This document shows positions 1 to 9,965 of a stretch of 64,000 nucleotides of DNA, piece after piece. Position numbers and translations under genes: made by a program. How positions within the stretch are numbered: the stretch's first letter is position 1; each line of letters opens with the position of its first letter. The notes beneath the pieces are model-generated. The model saw only the letters and a program-made list of their open reading frames with translations, did no database searches and had not been told where the DNA came from. The stretch is from NCBI GenBank assembly GCA_905221605.1, contig CAJNDS010000242.1, positions 1-64,000 of the forward strand, written 5' to 3'. Origin of the DNA: Symbiodinium natans (taxonomy: Eukaryota; Sar; Dinophyceae; Suessiales; Symbiodiniaceae).

Positions 1-1215
1 CGGGCGTGCCGCCGGCTGTTTTGTGAGCACGACTTTCGAGCCCTTACCAGCCCGGTGCCCCCGGTGTAAGGCGTTGTGGAATATTGTGGAGATGCATCCC
101 TGTGCTTGCCGCGCCGCCCTGCGTGCGTGCAGCGGCGGCGGCTGCGGAGCGCTTAGACGCGGCTGGTTGGGGTGATCGAGCGGCCTCGCTGGGCGGCATG
201 TGCCGACGGGGCCCAGGTCAGACGGTGCTCGGGCTGGGTGGCCCTGGCTGGCAGCGACGTGCTGTTCTCGCACTCCACACATCCTTCCGCAAACGCGAGC
301 TGCTGCCGGCCATGGCGCCCGATGCGCGAGCCCTCTTTCGCTCTCAGTCTGGGCAGCATGCAGGATCATGCAGGCATGTGGCTCGCCGCTATACCGGCTG
401 ATGCAGCTGCGACCCTCAGGTGACGCCTCCGCATGCCTCCGCCAGCCGCTACCATTGACCGCCCTGCATTGCGGCGGGGACGGCGATCCCGGCTGCCAAG
501 GGCAGGCCGATGCGTTAGGGGCCACTTCATCGCCTGCCCGCGTACTGGCTCGCCTCCGTGTCGCGGCTTCGTGCAAGTCGCGCGCGAGGCGGTCGGGGCG
601 GAGGGCCGAGTAGTGCCACAGCAGTGGCTGGCCCGGACCACGGCGCCTGGCGTCGCGCCTGCGGATCGCCGCCGCTTGGACTTGGTGGTGTACGGGGCCA
701 CGCCGGGCGGTGAGGCGCTCTGTTGTGACGCGACGCTAGCCTTGACGCGAGCGGGTCGCCCACTCCCAGGTGCCGACGCACGTGATGGGACCGCGTTGGC
801 GGCCGCGCCGCCGCAAGCTCGCGCGATATCCCAAGCTCCTGCGGGAGGTCTGCAACGGATCGCAACGACTCGTCGTGCTCGCGGCGGAGGTGGGCGGAAG
901 ATGGGGCGAGGAGTGCCAGCGCTTCGTCCGCCAGCTGCTGCGCCTCCGCGTTCAAAGGGCGCCTGCGACCCTATGTGCCACAGCGGCCCAGGGGTGGGCA
1001 CGACGATGGTGGGGCCGACTCTCGGTCGCCGTGCAAAGGGCAGTTGCTCGGTGTTTGGACGATGCCGGCGCTGCCGAGCTCAGGACCCTCGCTGATGTCC
1101 TTGAGCTCGCCGACTTCGCGGGGCCCAGCCGCCTGCCGCTTCGGTGAGCCACTTGTACATATGGGGACTATGGGGATGGATGACGATCGCTGCGAGAAAA
1201 AAACAACAAAAGGAA
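1..1215 (+). mobile_element. Retrotransposon copy A, 3' part, degenerate
   Basis: This is the C-terminal part of a non-LTR retrotransposon polyprotein entering from the left edge. Its coding sense is split over all three plus frames. Around 240-360 lies LLPAMAPDARALFRSQSGQ; 430-780 carries CPRTG and then RRLDLVVYGATPGGEALCCD; 770-1147 carries QRLVVLAAEVGGRW and a Trp-rich stretch, ending in SRLPLR and a stop at 1145-1147. The R-x-x-D then C-D-A-T spacing resembles the PD-(D/E)XK core of the restriction-like endonuclease of R2-type elements; that assignment is by family memory. A 3' tail, gctgcgag followed by an A-rich run, sits at 1188-1215 and is shared with two other copies in the window. 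Several frameshifts make it a dead fragment. Confidence 0.75.
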
Positions 1216-1524
1216 GACAAGGATGACTGCACCTCAAGCATATACATCGCCAGCATCGTGCCATGCGCTTCTCTCCTCCTCTCTAATTAATTCACCGAAG
1301 CGGGGAGCCTTCGAAACTTTGTAGACGAGGCATCGCGTACATATACAAGGCAACCACAAAAAGCAGACACATCACATTCGGCTTTCTTTTTGCGAGGTTT
1401 TCGATGCCCCGGACTTCGATCTACATCACCACGACGCCCCCCCCCCCCGCGCCAGGACGTCGTTGGACACTACTGTTGAGGCCGTAGCCGGCCACTGTTC
1501 TTTCGGGTCCAATTTAAACCAAAA
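1216..1524. other. Non-coding spacer
   Basis: I see no gene here. The stretch lies between the tail of copy A and the start of copy B and holds a run of about 12 C at 1437-1448. Confidence 0.6.
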
Positions 1525-2345
1525 CAACACGAATGATGGGCGCTCGCGAGCGGCCCCCGCCACCAGGCATCGCGGAACGCGGTGACGAAGTCTGGCGAGG
1601 TGACCTGCGCTCCGATCAGCGTGGCATCATCATTCTGGGCACCCAAGTCGGGCACCCGGATTTCATCCAAGCCTGGGCAACCCGCCGCCGCCGTGCTCAT
1701 GGCCCCCAGCCCGCGCGCTGCTATGCGCTGCTGCCGAGGCCCGGGAGCTCCTAGGAGCCGAAGGCTGGGAAGCCTGCCGAGGTTGGCGAGAGATCTTGCA
1801 AGAGATCTTGCAAGGAGCCCGCCCGGCTCCGCCACACAGGCCCGGGAGATTGGCCACATGGCTGGCAGTTTCATGCGTCGCGCACTCGCAACCAACATTT
1901 CCGCGACAGTATGATGCTGCCGGTTATGCCGCCGGATGCCGGGCGCTGGTGCCTCACGCAGGGTCCTGGCTCCCTGCCATACCAGCCGAGACAGCCACGA
2001 CGCTCGCGCCCCAGACCATGGAACTCGTGCTTTGCCGTCGCCTGCGCATGCCATTCCCCCTCTGCCACGGCAGATGCGGCCCGGCACCCGGCTGCGGGGC
2101 ACAAGTAGACCGCCTCGGCGACCATGCGCTCGCTTGCCCGGGAACCGGCCTGCTCGTCCGATGTCGAGCGCGCGTGGGTGCGCGTCGCGCGCGAAGCAGT
2201 GCGCGCGGAGGACAAACGCCGCCTGGACGTGGTCATCTACGGGGCGACGCCTGGTCCGACTGCGGTCCTGCAGAGCATTGCCGGCCCGCGCGCCGCCGCG
2301 TCTTCCGGCTGGACGCTGACCCCCCGTCACTGCGGGCTTCACTGA
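1525..2345 (+). mobile_element. Retrotransposon copy B, 3' part, degenerate
   Basis: This is a second C-terminal remnant of the same family as copy A. At about 1575-1670 it reads VWRGDLRSDQRGIIILGTQV, then GHPDFIQAWA, which matches the segment just after the reverse transcriptase core in this family. Around 1850-2150 come WLPAIPAETATTL, LCRRLRMPFPL, and the zinc-binding pattern GCGAQVDRLGDHALACPGTG. From 2124 onward the frame changes to VERAWVRVAREAV and then directly RRLDVVIYGATPG, so an internal stretch seen in copy A is deleted. Frameshifts separate all three pieces, and the copy stops around 2345 before the WRWW-rich C-terminus. Confidence 0.7.
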
Positions 2346-2380
2346 ACGGCGCTCAATTGAGCAGCGTTTTTTTCTAGGAG

Positions 2381-2605
2381 CAAGGCTACGTAGAAACGCG
2401 ATCATTGAAAGTCGGCCGCGTAGCATTTAATGCCTGCACGGCGTAGGTTTGCGTAGGGTCCGCGTAGGCAAGTCTATGCAGTATGGGCGCGTAGGTCCGC
2501 GTAGGTTGTCTGCGCTTGCCGCGTGGGTCCGCGTAGGCACACGTCAACAACATACTCTGCGCGTAGGCCGCGCGCCTGCCAACATTAGCTGATGCGTAGG
2601 ATACC
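2381..2605. repeat. Cluster of GCGTAGG repeats
   Basis: About ten irregularly spaced copies of (G)CGTAGG, several in the longer form GCGTAGGTCCGCGTAGG, lie in 220 bases directly after copy B. Spacing varies from about 10 to 30 bases. I do not recognise a known repeat. Confidence 0.7.
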
Positions 2606-2998
2606 TATGCCATTACAACACCCCACACAACGAAAAAACAATTCCCAATTAGCTGGGGTTATTGCCGGCGGGAAGCGAAGATGGGGTGCCGCTCCCAGAC
2701 ATGAGCGCGAGGCGTGCTCAGTTTCCCATGCGCGTGGGAGTGTTTGGATGTAGGGTCGGCGACACCTGGGCGACACACTGCAGGCGCTCGGCACGGAATG
2801 GCAACTCACGCGCGCTCGGGACGTTTTTTCTCAGACCTTGACCGCCCTCCGGCCCGGACACGGCTGTGCCTGATGCGGACTGGCTGCCGTTGGTCCCGGA
2901 ACGCAGCTCCTGCGGACGACCTCGGGGACCATCGCCAGCTTAAGGAAACCTGTCTCAAAATCGGTGGATAAACCTTGCCAAAAGAAAACCTTGCCAAT
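2606..2998. other. Spacer without recognised features
   Basis: I see no supported gene. There is a direct repeat of aaaccttgcca just before the microsatellite (about 2972-2995). Confidence 0.5.
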
Positions 2999-3160
<162 letters not shown>

Positions 3161-3289
3161 AATCCGAGCTCCTGTTTAATTGCCCCCCCCCCCACAATAA
3201 GGAAGGCAGGGTTCCGCAATAGTTGGACCATGGCCCCGTATGGCTTCTCTATTAAAAAAACAATAAGAACGTATTGAAAACAATAGGAC

Positions 3290-3335
3290 CCGTAGCCATT
3301 TTGGCTCAAGCAAAGTTTTTGGCTCAAGGCTCAAG
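3290..3335 (+). other. Relict spliced-leader sequences, three in tandem
   Basis: Bases 3290-3310 read CCGTAGCC, ATTTTGGCTC, AAG, the dinoflagellate SL without its variable first base. They are followed by a shortened second copy TTTTTGGCTCAAG ending at 3328 and a third remnant GCTCAAG at 3329-3335, directly before an ATG. In dinoflagellates such stacked shortened leaders are known from mRNAs that were reverse transcribed, re-inserted, transcribed again and trans-spliced again. The order full, short, shorter implies up to three rounds. Confidence 0.92.
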
Positions 3336-3343
3336 ATGAAGCC

Positions 3344-3898
3344 TTGACCTGCCCCCCCCCTCCCTTTTGCCACGCCCGCGGGGGCTCCCGCCATGGACAC
3401 AGGGGTCTGGACTTCTGCACTTGCCGTCCTGCGGTGGGCGGCCCGATGGGGCTCGCAGGCAGTGCCACACGTGGCCCGCCTGCCCAACACCTGCCGCGAG
3501 TCGGCCGTCCACGCACTCGTTACTTCGTGGGCGGCAGCGCGCCGCAGTACTTCCCACCCGGTTGGGGGCCCTGTTCACACTGCTGGGTCTGGTTGTGCTT
3601 GGGTGCGCTGTTGGGAGCGGCCGCCGTCCTTGCCTTGTGGGCGCGCTTCCTCTGGAGAGGGTCGCCTACACCAGCCTGGGCGACCGCAGCGTCGGAGGTG
3701 CTCGCATGCATGGCCGCGGGGGGCGAGTCGGAACTCGCCGAACTCGCGGCCGCAGCGGGCCAATCCCCCACCGAGCTGCTGAGCCGGGTGTTGCACGAGG
3801 CCGCGGCGCCCCATGCACCCAATCTTCCAGCCCTCCCGCCGCACCGTGCGCCCAAGCTCCCCGCGCGCCGCGATCGCCGCGACGCCCGCAAGCCGTGA
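3344..3898 (+). pseudogene. Retroelement 5' coding piece with transmembrane segment
   Basis: The first readable coding piece after the leader. Residues about 78-110 form a hydrophobic stretch (CWVWLCLGALLGAAAVLALW) preceded by a Pro/Gly-rich region, followed by an Ala/Glu-rich part (ASEVLACMAAGGESELAELA) and a basic Pro-rich end. The ATG at 3336 gives only three codons before a stop, so the original start is lost or lies elsewhere. Frame changes to the next piece near 3900. I cannot assign a function; a membrane segment in a retroelement product is unexpected. Confidence 0.45.
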
Positions 3899-4211
3899 CA
3901 CCCTTGTTGCTCACACACGCAGCCGCTGGCCGGGTCGCCGACCAGCCTCGCGCTGCAGCCTGCCCGCGCCGCCGAGGCTGGCACGCCCCGCTGTCGCAGC
4001 CGAGCCACATGCGCACACCAAGCCCTTGCAGCGGCACGGCCCCCAGCCGAGCGACGCCTTGGATGCCCGAGCACGATGCCCGCGCAAACCGCACGGCAGG
4101 CCACATGTTGCATGCGCTGCTGCAGTTGATTGGTTCTTTTACCTCGCAGCACTTTTCGGCTCGCCCACTCGTGGTCTGCATCCCTCATTTAGGGCCAAGT
4201 CTTGGTGGGCA

Positions 4212-5162
4212 ATGGCAGACATGGAATGCCAGATCTGCCACACCCGTGCCGCTGAGGTGGAAGGCCGCTGCTGCCGGCCATGCATGGAGGTGGCCCGCTT
4301 ACAGCGGATGGTGCACGGCAGAAACAATCTGCCGGCCTGGGCCGTGCCGGCAACCTTGGCACTTTTGGTCGGGACCGTCGACGCCATCAACGCAATGGTC
4401 TATGGGCCGTCGTCTCGCAGCCCAACGCCCGAGCGTGACCAACCAGCGGAGCCTCGCCGCCGCAGTCGCAGCCCGCCTCGTGGCAAGGGCGGCGGCAAGT
4501 CGGGCGGCGGCAGGCCAAGCGGTGTTAGGCAGAATGGCGGCAAGGGCCATGGCAAACGGCCGGAAAAAGGCTGGCACGGCAACAATCGCTCGGGCGAGGA
4601 CGATCTGGTGCAAAGGGCAGCAACTGCAGCTGCCAGGGCGGCCGTGGAAGCGGCCACTGAGGGGGAGGCCGCACTCCCACATGATTTTTTGCAGGAGTCC
4701 AGCCGGGCGGCCAACGAGCCAAGCGAGCTGACCGCCCGAACCGCTGAACTCCACCATTTCAAGCCCATATCGGGAGGCACTTCGCAGCGCAGTAGCGCAA
4801 AAAGGCGGACCTGCTTGGATGCTGGTTGTGCATGGTTGCTTCCTTCACCCCAAATAATAGTCGACCCGCGATGGCCCCGTCGAGCGACCGCTAAGGACCG
4901 AGCCCGACGAGGTGCAAGCGCAGGACGTCCCTCGCCACGCCAACTCGCACGCCCCAGTCCGGATGGAGCTTTGCAAGCCCACATGCGTGTGTTCACCAAG
5001 CAGCCGGGGCCGCGACGACGCGGGGCGCGTACGGGGAACACGTCACTTGCACGCCGCGCGGCATGGACCGTGTGCGAACTCGCGAATCGGGCACGCTTTT
5101 CGGCCGGCGCGCAACCACAAGCGTGCATCGACGTGTTCCAGGTGTGCAGGCGAGGGGCATGA
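4212..5162 (+). pseudogene. Retroelement piece, Cys-rich and basic (nucleic-acid binding type)
   Basis: This frame reads MADMECQICHTRAAEVEG and then a second Cys cluster (CCRPC), a C-x2-C ... C-x2-C layout like a small zinc ribbon. It continues into an Arg/Ser/Gly/Lys-rich region (RRRSRSPPRGKGGGKSGGG) typical of RNA-binding chaperone parts of retroelement ORF1 proteins. The frame is open upstream to 3813, with no similarity I can see. The later part (about 4800-5162) looks shifted relative to the next piece. Confidence 0.5.
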
Positions 5163-6057
5163 CCCGCACCGTGGACGACGTGTCGGCGAAGCGTCGAACC
5201 CAGGCCCGCCCAGCGAGCGAACCGCCGACACGCCGCCCGTGCCCCATCATCCAGGAGCCGACATCCGGGGCCAACGTGCCCGCGCTTTGCACGCGCTCGC
5301 CCAAATGAGGCTGCTGCCGGACAGGCCACCCTCGCCTGCCGGGACGATATCCGACACGCTGGACGAGGACACGCCGTACGCGTCACCGGCGACCACCCCA
5401 CGTCAGCCAGTCCCAGGCATCGGGTCGTTTCGCCCAGGAGAACAAGCGCCGGAGCAGTCGGGCGAGGCCACGCCAGGCTTCACGCCTCCGCAGTCCCCAC
5501 ACCTCGACGCGGCTCTGCCTTGGCAGGATGCGCGGCCGCCGAGCGTCCAGCCCGGCCAGCGTTGCTCCTGGCTCTTTGTGCCCTTGCTGCACGCGGGTGC
5601 CGGCCACCTCACGAGAGCAGCCGAGCAAGCCTGGCAGGAGGGACCGGGCTTCGGGACGCGCTTTGCAGAGCTCGCTGCTGCCTTGCGCCGTGCCCCCGGG
5701 GTGCCGCCAGCCACGCTCCTACGCCTTCTTCGCGCAGCCGCGGATTGCGCCAACGTTGAGGTAGGCACATTGGCCGCGGAGCCGGATGGGCTCGAGCCAG
5801 CGACAGCGCAGCTATCCGCGCTTCCTTCGGATGCCCCGCTGCCGGTCTCGGCAGCGGTGCTGGTGTGCACGGCGCCCGACGGCTACCTCTCCGCGCCCGC
5901 TCAGTCCGCCTTGCTCGAGGCCTACGGTGGTGGCGCGCTCGCAGCCGCAGCCCAAGCGTTGGCAGACGACGCCTGCCCCTGCGGCCGTAGCAAAGGGACT
6001 CCTTCCAGCTGGCGGAAAAAGGTGCGAGAAGAAAAAAAAAACAATAGGACTGTATAG
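5130..6057 (+). pseudogene. Retroelement piece carrying GEASNPGP
   Basis: This frame holds CSRCAGEGHD and then RRVGEASNPGP (5176-5208), a signature I recall at the N-terminus of many dinoflagellate retroelement polyproteins. An Ala/Pro-rich region follows with an ordered part (FGTRFAELAAALRRAPGVPP, then LLRLLRAAADCANVEVGTLA). It reads into the element's tail and the A-run and stops at 6057, so the reverse transcriptase that should follow is deleted. The SNPGP resemblance to 2A ribosome-skipping peptides is discussed as a finding. Confidence 0.55.
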
Positions 6058-6180
6058 AATCCCTGCAGAAGAAAAAAGCTTTCCGAAAGGCAGAGTTTCA
6101 AAATTTGACAACCCCCCCAAAAAATTTCTTTAAATGTGGGGGGTTTGGCCCATACGAAATGGAAAGTAGTCTTCCGGCGT

Positions 6181-6336
<156 letters not shown>

Positions 6337-6358
6337 GATTAATGTTACTATTCTTTGT

Positions 6359-7770
6359 TTTTGTTTTTGTTTTTGTTTGTGTTTTTTTACTCGCACCTTT
6401 TCTCCGCCAGCCGGAAAGTCACAGCATCGGGGGTCACCGGGGGGGGAGTCAGCGGGCAGGGAGGCGGATTGCGGCGACCGGCCGTTCCCAGCACCCGTCA
6501 GCGAGGAGCTGATGAAGCTCGGGCTCGCTGTCGTCGGCGTTGGCCTCGCTCGCCAGGGGCAGCTCAAGGAGCGAGCTGGCGAAGGAGCGCTGCGCCGCGA
6601 CTGCGAGCAGCCCAGTCCAGCGGGAGATCCATTCTGCCCGGGCCGCGGGTCGCAAGTGCGCCGGGACAGCCGCAGCCCGGTGACGCGCAAGCAGGCGGAG
6701 GAAGGTGGCTGCTTCAGCGCCGAAGCGCCCCCCCAACCTCAAGCCCGACCACGACAAGGCGGCAGCGCCGTGCCCGCAGCAGTTCCGGATACGTGCCTTG
6801 CCGCGGCGACGCCGTGGCCAGGCTCGACGTCAGCCCGTGGGTGGGGTTCCCCTGCACGCGTCAGCGGCGATACGAGGGTGGCATCGAGGGCGAGTTGCGC
6901 GCCGTGCCACAGAGGGAACCCGTTGGCGACCACGGGCACATCAATTCCTCGCGACGCGAGCGCCGCCCTCGCGGCAAACGCGCGCGACCGCTCGTTCGAG
7001 CGGCGCAGCGCGCGCGGCAAGAACCCCCGACGTGACGCAACCCGAATGGGAGGGCCCGGCGCAGCCGCAAGGACACGGAACTGGGCACTGGGTATGCGCA
7101 CGGCCTGCGGGCAGGGTGGAAGCACGAGCGGAGCGAGGCCCTGCCTGCGAGAGCAGCAGCGCGCGGGACGCAGGTGGAAGGTCAGAAAGGTGCGTCTCAC
7201 ACGCGCGCATCGCATGCTCGGGCGGCTCGCCGCTGCCAGCCCCTCAAGGCATTGTCATTCCCCTCCCTCTCGTGCTGGGGGCGCGGCCGCGACGTCAAGG
7301 ACGGCCGGCCACACAGGCGCGGCGAAACCAAGGCAAAGGCGGGAAAGGTGTCACACCAGGAAGCCCAGTGCGCAGCGGGACGATCTGCACCTGCGAACGC
7401 AGGCCGAGTCCACCACACCGCCGCAGAAATGAAGCAGCAGCCTCGTCACTGTGCGGGCAGTACGGTTCGGCTGGCCTCATGGAGCAGGTCGAGACTGTCA
7501 CCGGCTTGGAAGGCTCGGTTGCGACGGTCAAGCTCTGCAGGTGCAGGAATGTGCGACACACCGGGTTTCCGGTAGAGCAACATGCGGGGGGCTAGGAGGA
7601 AGAGTTTCCAGCCGCGCACTCGCTCGTGATCCGTGTGCCCGGCCGTGGCTGAGCGAAGGCCGGCCCGCAGCGCGGAGCGCAAGGTGCCACGCAAGCTTGG
7701 GGGGGCCGTTTGCAGTGTCAGCGCACGGACACGAAAGGTGGTTTCGAGGCAGACCTCGTCCAAAGAGGCA
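6359..7770 (-). mobile_element. Retrotransposon copy C, minus strand, core deleted
   Basis: Read on the minus strand. An N-terminal family segment lies at about 7770-7450 (MDEVCLETTFRVRALTLQ, later GWKLFLLAPRMLLYRKPGV), the stretch that normally precedes the reverse transcriptase. The reverse transcriptase core is missing. The reading resumes at 7210-6941 with TSGVLAARAAPLERAVARVC, at 7215-6739 with VANGFPLWHGAQLALDATLV and SPLTRAGEPHPRADVE, and at 6757-6449 with LGGRFGAEAATFLRLLARHR, ending RLPAR-stop at 6449. Each piece is in a different frame. A tail with ggctggcgg, ggtgcgag and an A/C-rich run lies at 6415-6359. This is a subfamily distinct from copies A and B (WHGAQLALDAT instead of YGATPGGEALCCDAT). 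Confidence 0.75.
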
Positions 7771-8559
7771 AACCCCGTGGCACCCTGCGTGCGCGGCGGC
7801 AGCGCGGGGTTCCGGTCGGCTGCCCGCGGAGCGCGGCGGATGGCCAGTCACGTCGGGAGCGACATCCCCACCAGGAGCATCCAGGTCGCGCGCGGCGGCC
7901 ATTGTGCCGCCACAGTCGCTGCCCGTGTGCGAGCCGGGTGGATGGATGGCCCGGCACGATGCGGCGTTGCGCGACGAATGTGCGCGCCAAGGTGTGCAGA
8001 TGCCGGTCCGGATTTCTATTGAAGAGACTGTGCGGGAGGCCGTGCAAGACTATGCACTTCGCACCTTCACCTCCAATGACGCGCCCGAACTACCACCGCC
8101 TCCGGGCCTCGTTGTTTTGTGTTGCAACCGGGTCGCGGCCACGCGAGGTGCGGGGGGGATCGACTTCGTCGCTATGCCGCACCGCGACATGCAGCGCCTC
8201 AGCCGATACGGCACGACGCTGGCATTGCGGCTTGGCGACCTGGTGGGAGTACGACCGGGCCACCGAGCGCGGGCATTTTCGCTGCTCACACGGCTGCAAC
8301 CGGCCGGCTTTGCCTGCGTTGCCACAAGCCACGCGTGTCAGACCTGCGCATGCTGGGGCCTGCGGCGGCCTTGGGAGGCGCCGCGGCTCCCGGCAACACG
8401 CAGCCGTCAGGGCTTGTTTATCCTGGCTACCCCGTGCCCCAGTCGTGTGGTCCAGCTGCGCGCGGTGCGCCCAAGAGCAGTCGCGGCACCCCCCTCAGGC
8501 GAAAGGTGCCTGGTGTCAGGTGCTCACTCGGGCAATTGCTGGTGCCGTTCACTTCAACA

Positions 8560-9964
8560 CTGTGGCGGCTTGGACTGAGTTGCTGATGCTGCCCCAGGCT
8601 GTTCTGGCGGCGCCCCCCCGGACGGGGCGCAAACACCGCAAAGCCACTGCCGCATTCACCCTGGACCGCTTGCGCCGCTGGCAGGAAGGCGAACGCATCA
8701 GTTTGTGGGACACTCGCACAAACCTTGCTCGGCCGCCTCGGGGGGCCCTCACAGACGAGGTGCGTGCAGGCCTTGCGGAGAGCCTCGCTCGGGAAGGCTT
8801 CGACCGCAAGGCTTGCGCGGCTCTCCTCGCCTCGGGCCTGTGTGCTGAAACACCTGAAGCTGCTGAGCAGTTACGTGCCTTGCACCCCGCAGCCCCCGCT
8901 CCTGCTCTGCCACCTCACCTTCCGCCTGCTGGCGAGGTTGCGCCAGACACAGTGTCACGTTGCCTGAAGGCTTTTCCGAAAGACTCTGCGCCGTGGTTTG
9001 CGAGTCCAACACTTGCTCGATGCCTGCCTCCCAGGGTCGTCGACGGGGCTGGTTGAACAGCTGACGGCTTTAGTCAACTTGCTTGCTCGGGGGGATGCTT
9101 GCAAGGCAGTTGCCCCCTTCCTTGCTGGAGCTCGCCTCGTCGCGGTGCCCAAGCCGAAGGGAGGACTTCGGCCTATTGCTGTCGGGGAGCTCCTCCGTCG
9201 TTTGACTGGAAAGTGTCTTCTTGAGGCTGTGCGAGAAGGCGCCCGGGACTTCTTCTGGCCAGCGCAAGTTGGAGTCGCCGTCCCTGCCGGGGCCGAGAAG
9301 GCCATCCACGCCACCCGAGCCTGGGTTGACCCCACCTGCAGTTCGGCAACCACGTCCTTTCCTCCACTTGTGGTGTCCAGCAAGGCGACCCTCTCGGGCC
9401 CTTGCTGTTTGCTGCTGCCTTGCAGCCGCTGGCTCTTGAGCTCCGCACAGGACCCACCGACCTTTCCACCCTCTTCCTTGACGACGGGGTTTTGGGAGGC
9501 TCTGTTGCGGTGGTTGGCGCCGCGATTGCTCACACGCAACGGCGTGCTGCTGAACTGGGACTCCAGCTCAACCTCAGCAAGTGTGAGGCCATCGTTATCG
9601 GGGGCACTGACCCTGCCGCATTGCAAGCCCACCTGCCGCATGAACTCCTGTGGACGGCCGATGGCCAAAGCCGCGTCTGTCGTAACTGCGAATTGTTGGG
9701 CGCCCCCATCGGTGACAAGGCTTTCATGCAAGACCATACCCTGCAGCGTGGCCGTCGGGCCGAGCCGCTGCTCGCGGCCATCGCAGGTCTCACCGACCCT
9801 CAGGTTGGCCTGCGACTGCTGCGTGCTTGCGCTGGCTACGCTCGGGTTCTTCACAGCATGCGCTGCGCTCCATCCCATGCTCATGTTGACGCTCTCGCAC
9901 AGTTTGACCAGCTTGCGCTTGGGCGGGCCTCGGGCTACAATCGGCTTCCCGCCACGCCCCTGCG
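8560..9964 (+). pseudogene. Reverse transcriptase remnant lacking motif A
   Basis: At 8590-9000 the pre-RT segment reads LMLPQAVLAAPPRTGRKHRK and later RKACAALLASGLCAETPEAA. After a frame change comes RVQHLLDACLPGSSTGLVEQ, then LVAVPKPKGGLRPIAVGELL (RT region 1-2) ending in HATRAWV near 9324. The next frame continues FGNHVLSSTCGVQQGDPLGP (region B, 9340-9399) and FLDDGVLGG (the catalytic xxDD motif, about 9474-9500), then GLQLNLSKCEAIVIGG. The aspartate motif A that should lie between HATRAWV and FGNHV is absent, so about 80-100 residues are deleted. The frame then breaks near 9960. The remnant cannot encode an active enzyme. Confidence 0.8.
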
Positions 9965-9965
9965 G

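Larger units (their letters stand above)
3277..6050 (+). mobile_element. SL-headed retrotransposed cDNA with target-site duplication
   Basis: A complete retroposed insertion. The flank ACAATAGGAC occurs at 3280-3289 and again at 6041-6050 (13 bases match if the adjoining A run is counted). The inserted sequence starts at 3290 exactly with the dinoflagellate spliced leader and ends in an A-rich run at 6030-6040. Inside are coding pieces of a retroelement 5' region: a transmembrane segment, a Cys-rich and basic segment, and a GEASNPGP segment. No reverse transcriptase core is present, so the element is internally deleted between the 5' coding region and a tail at about 6005-6035. That tail (agctggcgg, ggtgcgagaag, A-run) matches the tail of minus-strand copy C. 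The structure shows that a trans-spliced, polyadenylated RNA was reverse transcribed and inserted here. Confidence 0.85.

Noticed and set aside
366-1001. Minus-strand frame of 211 codons
   Set aside because: It is the shadow of copy A; the plus strand carries the family motifs.
1470-2426. Minus-strand frame of 318 codons
   Set aside because: Shadow of copy B in GC-rich DNA; family motifs are on the plus strand.
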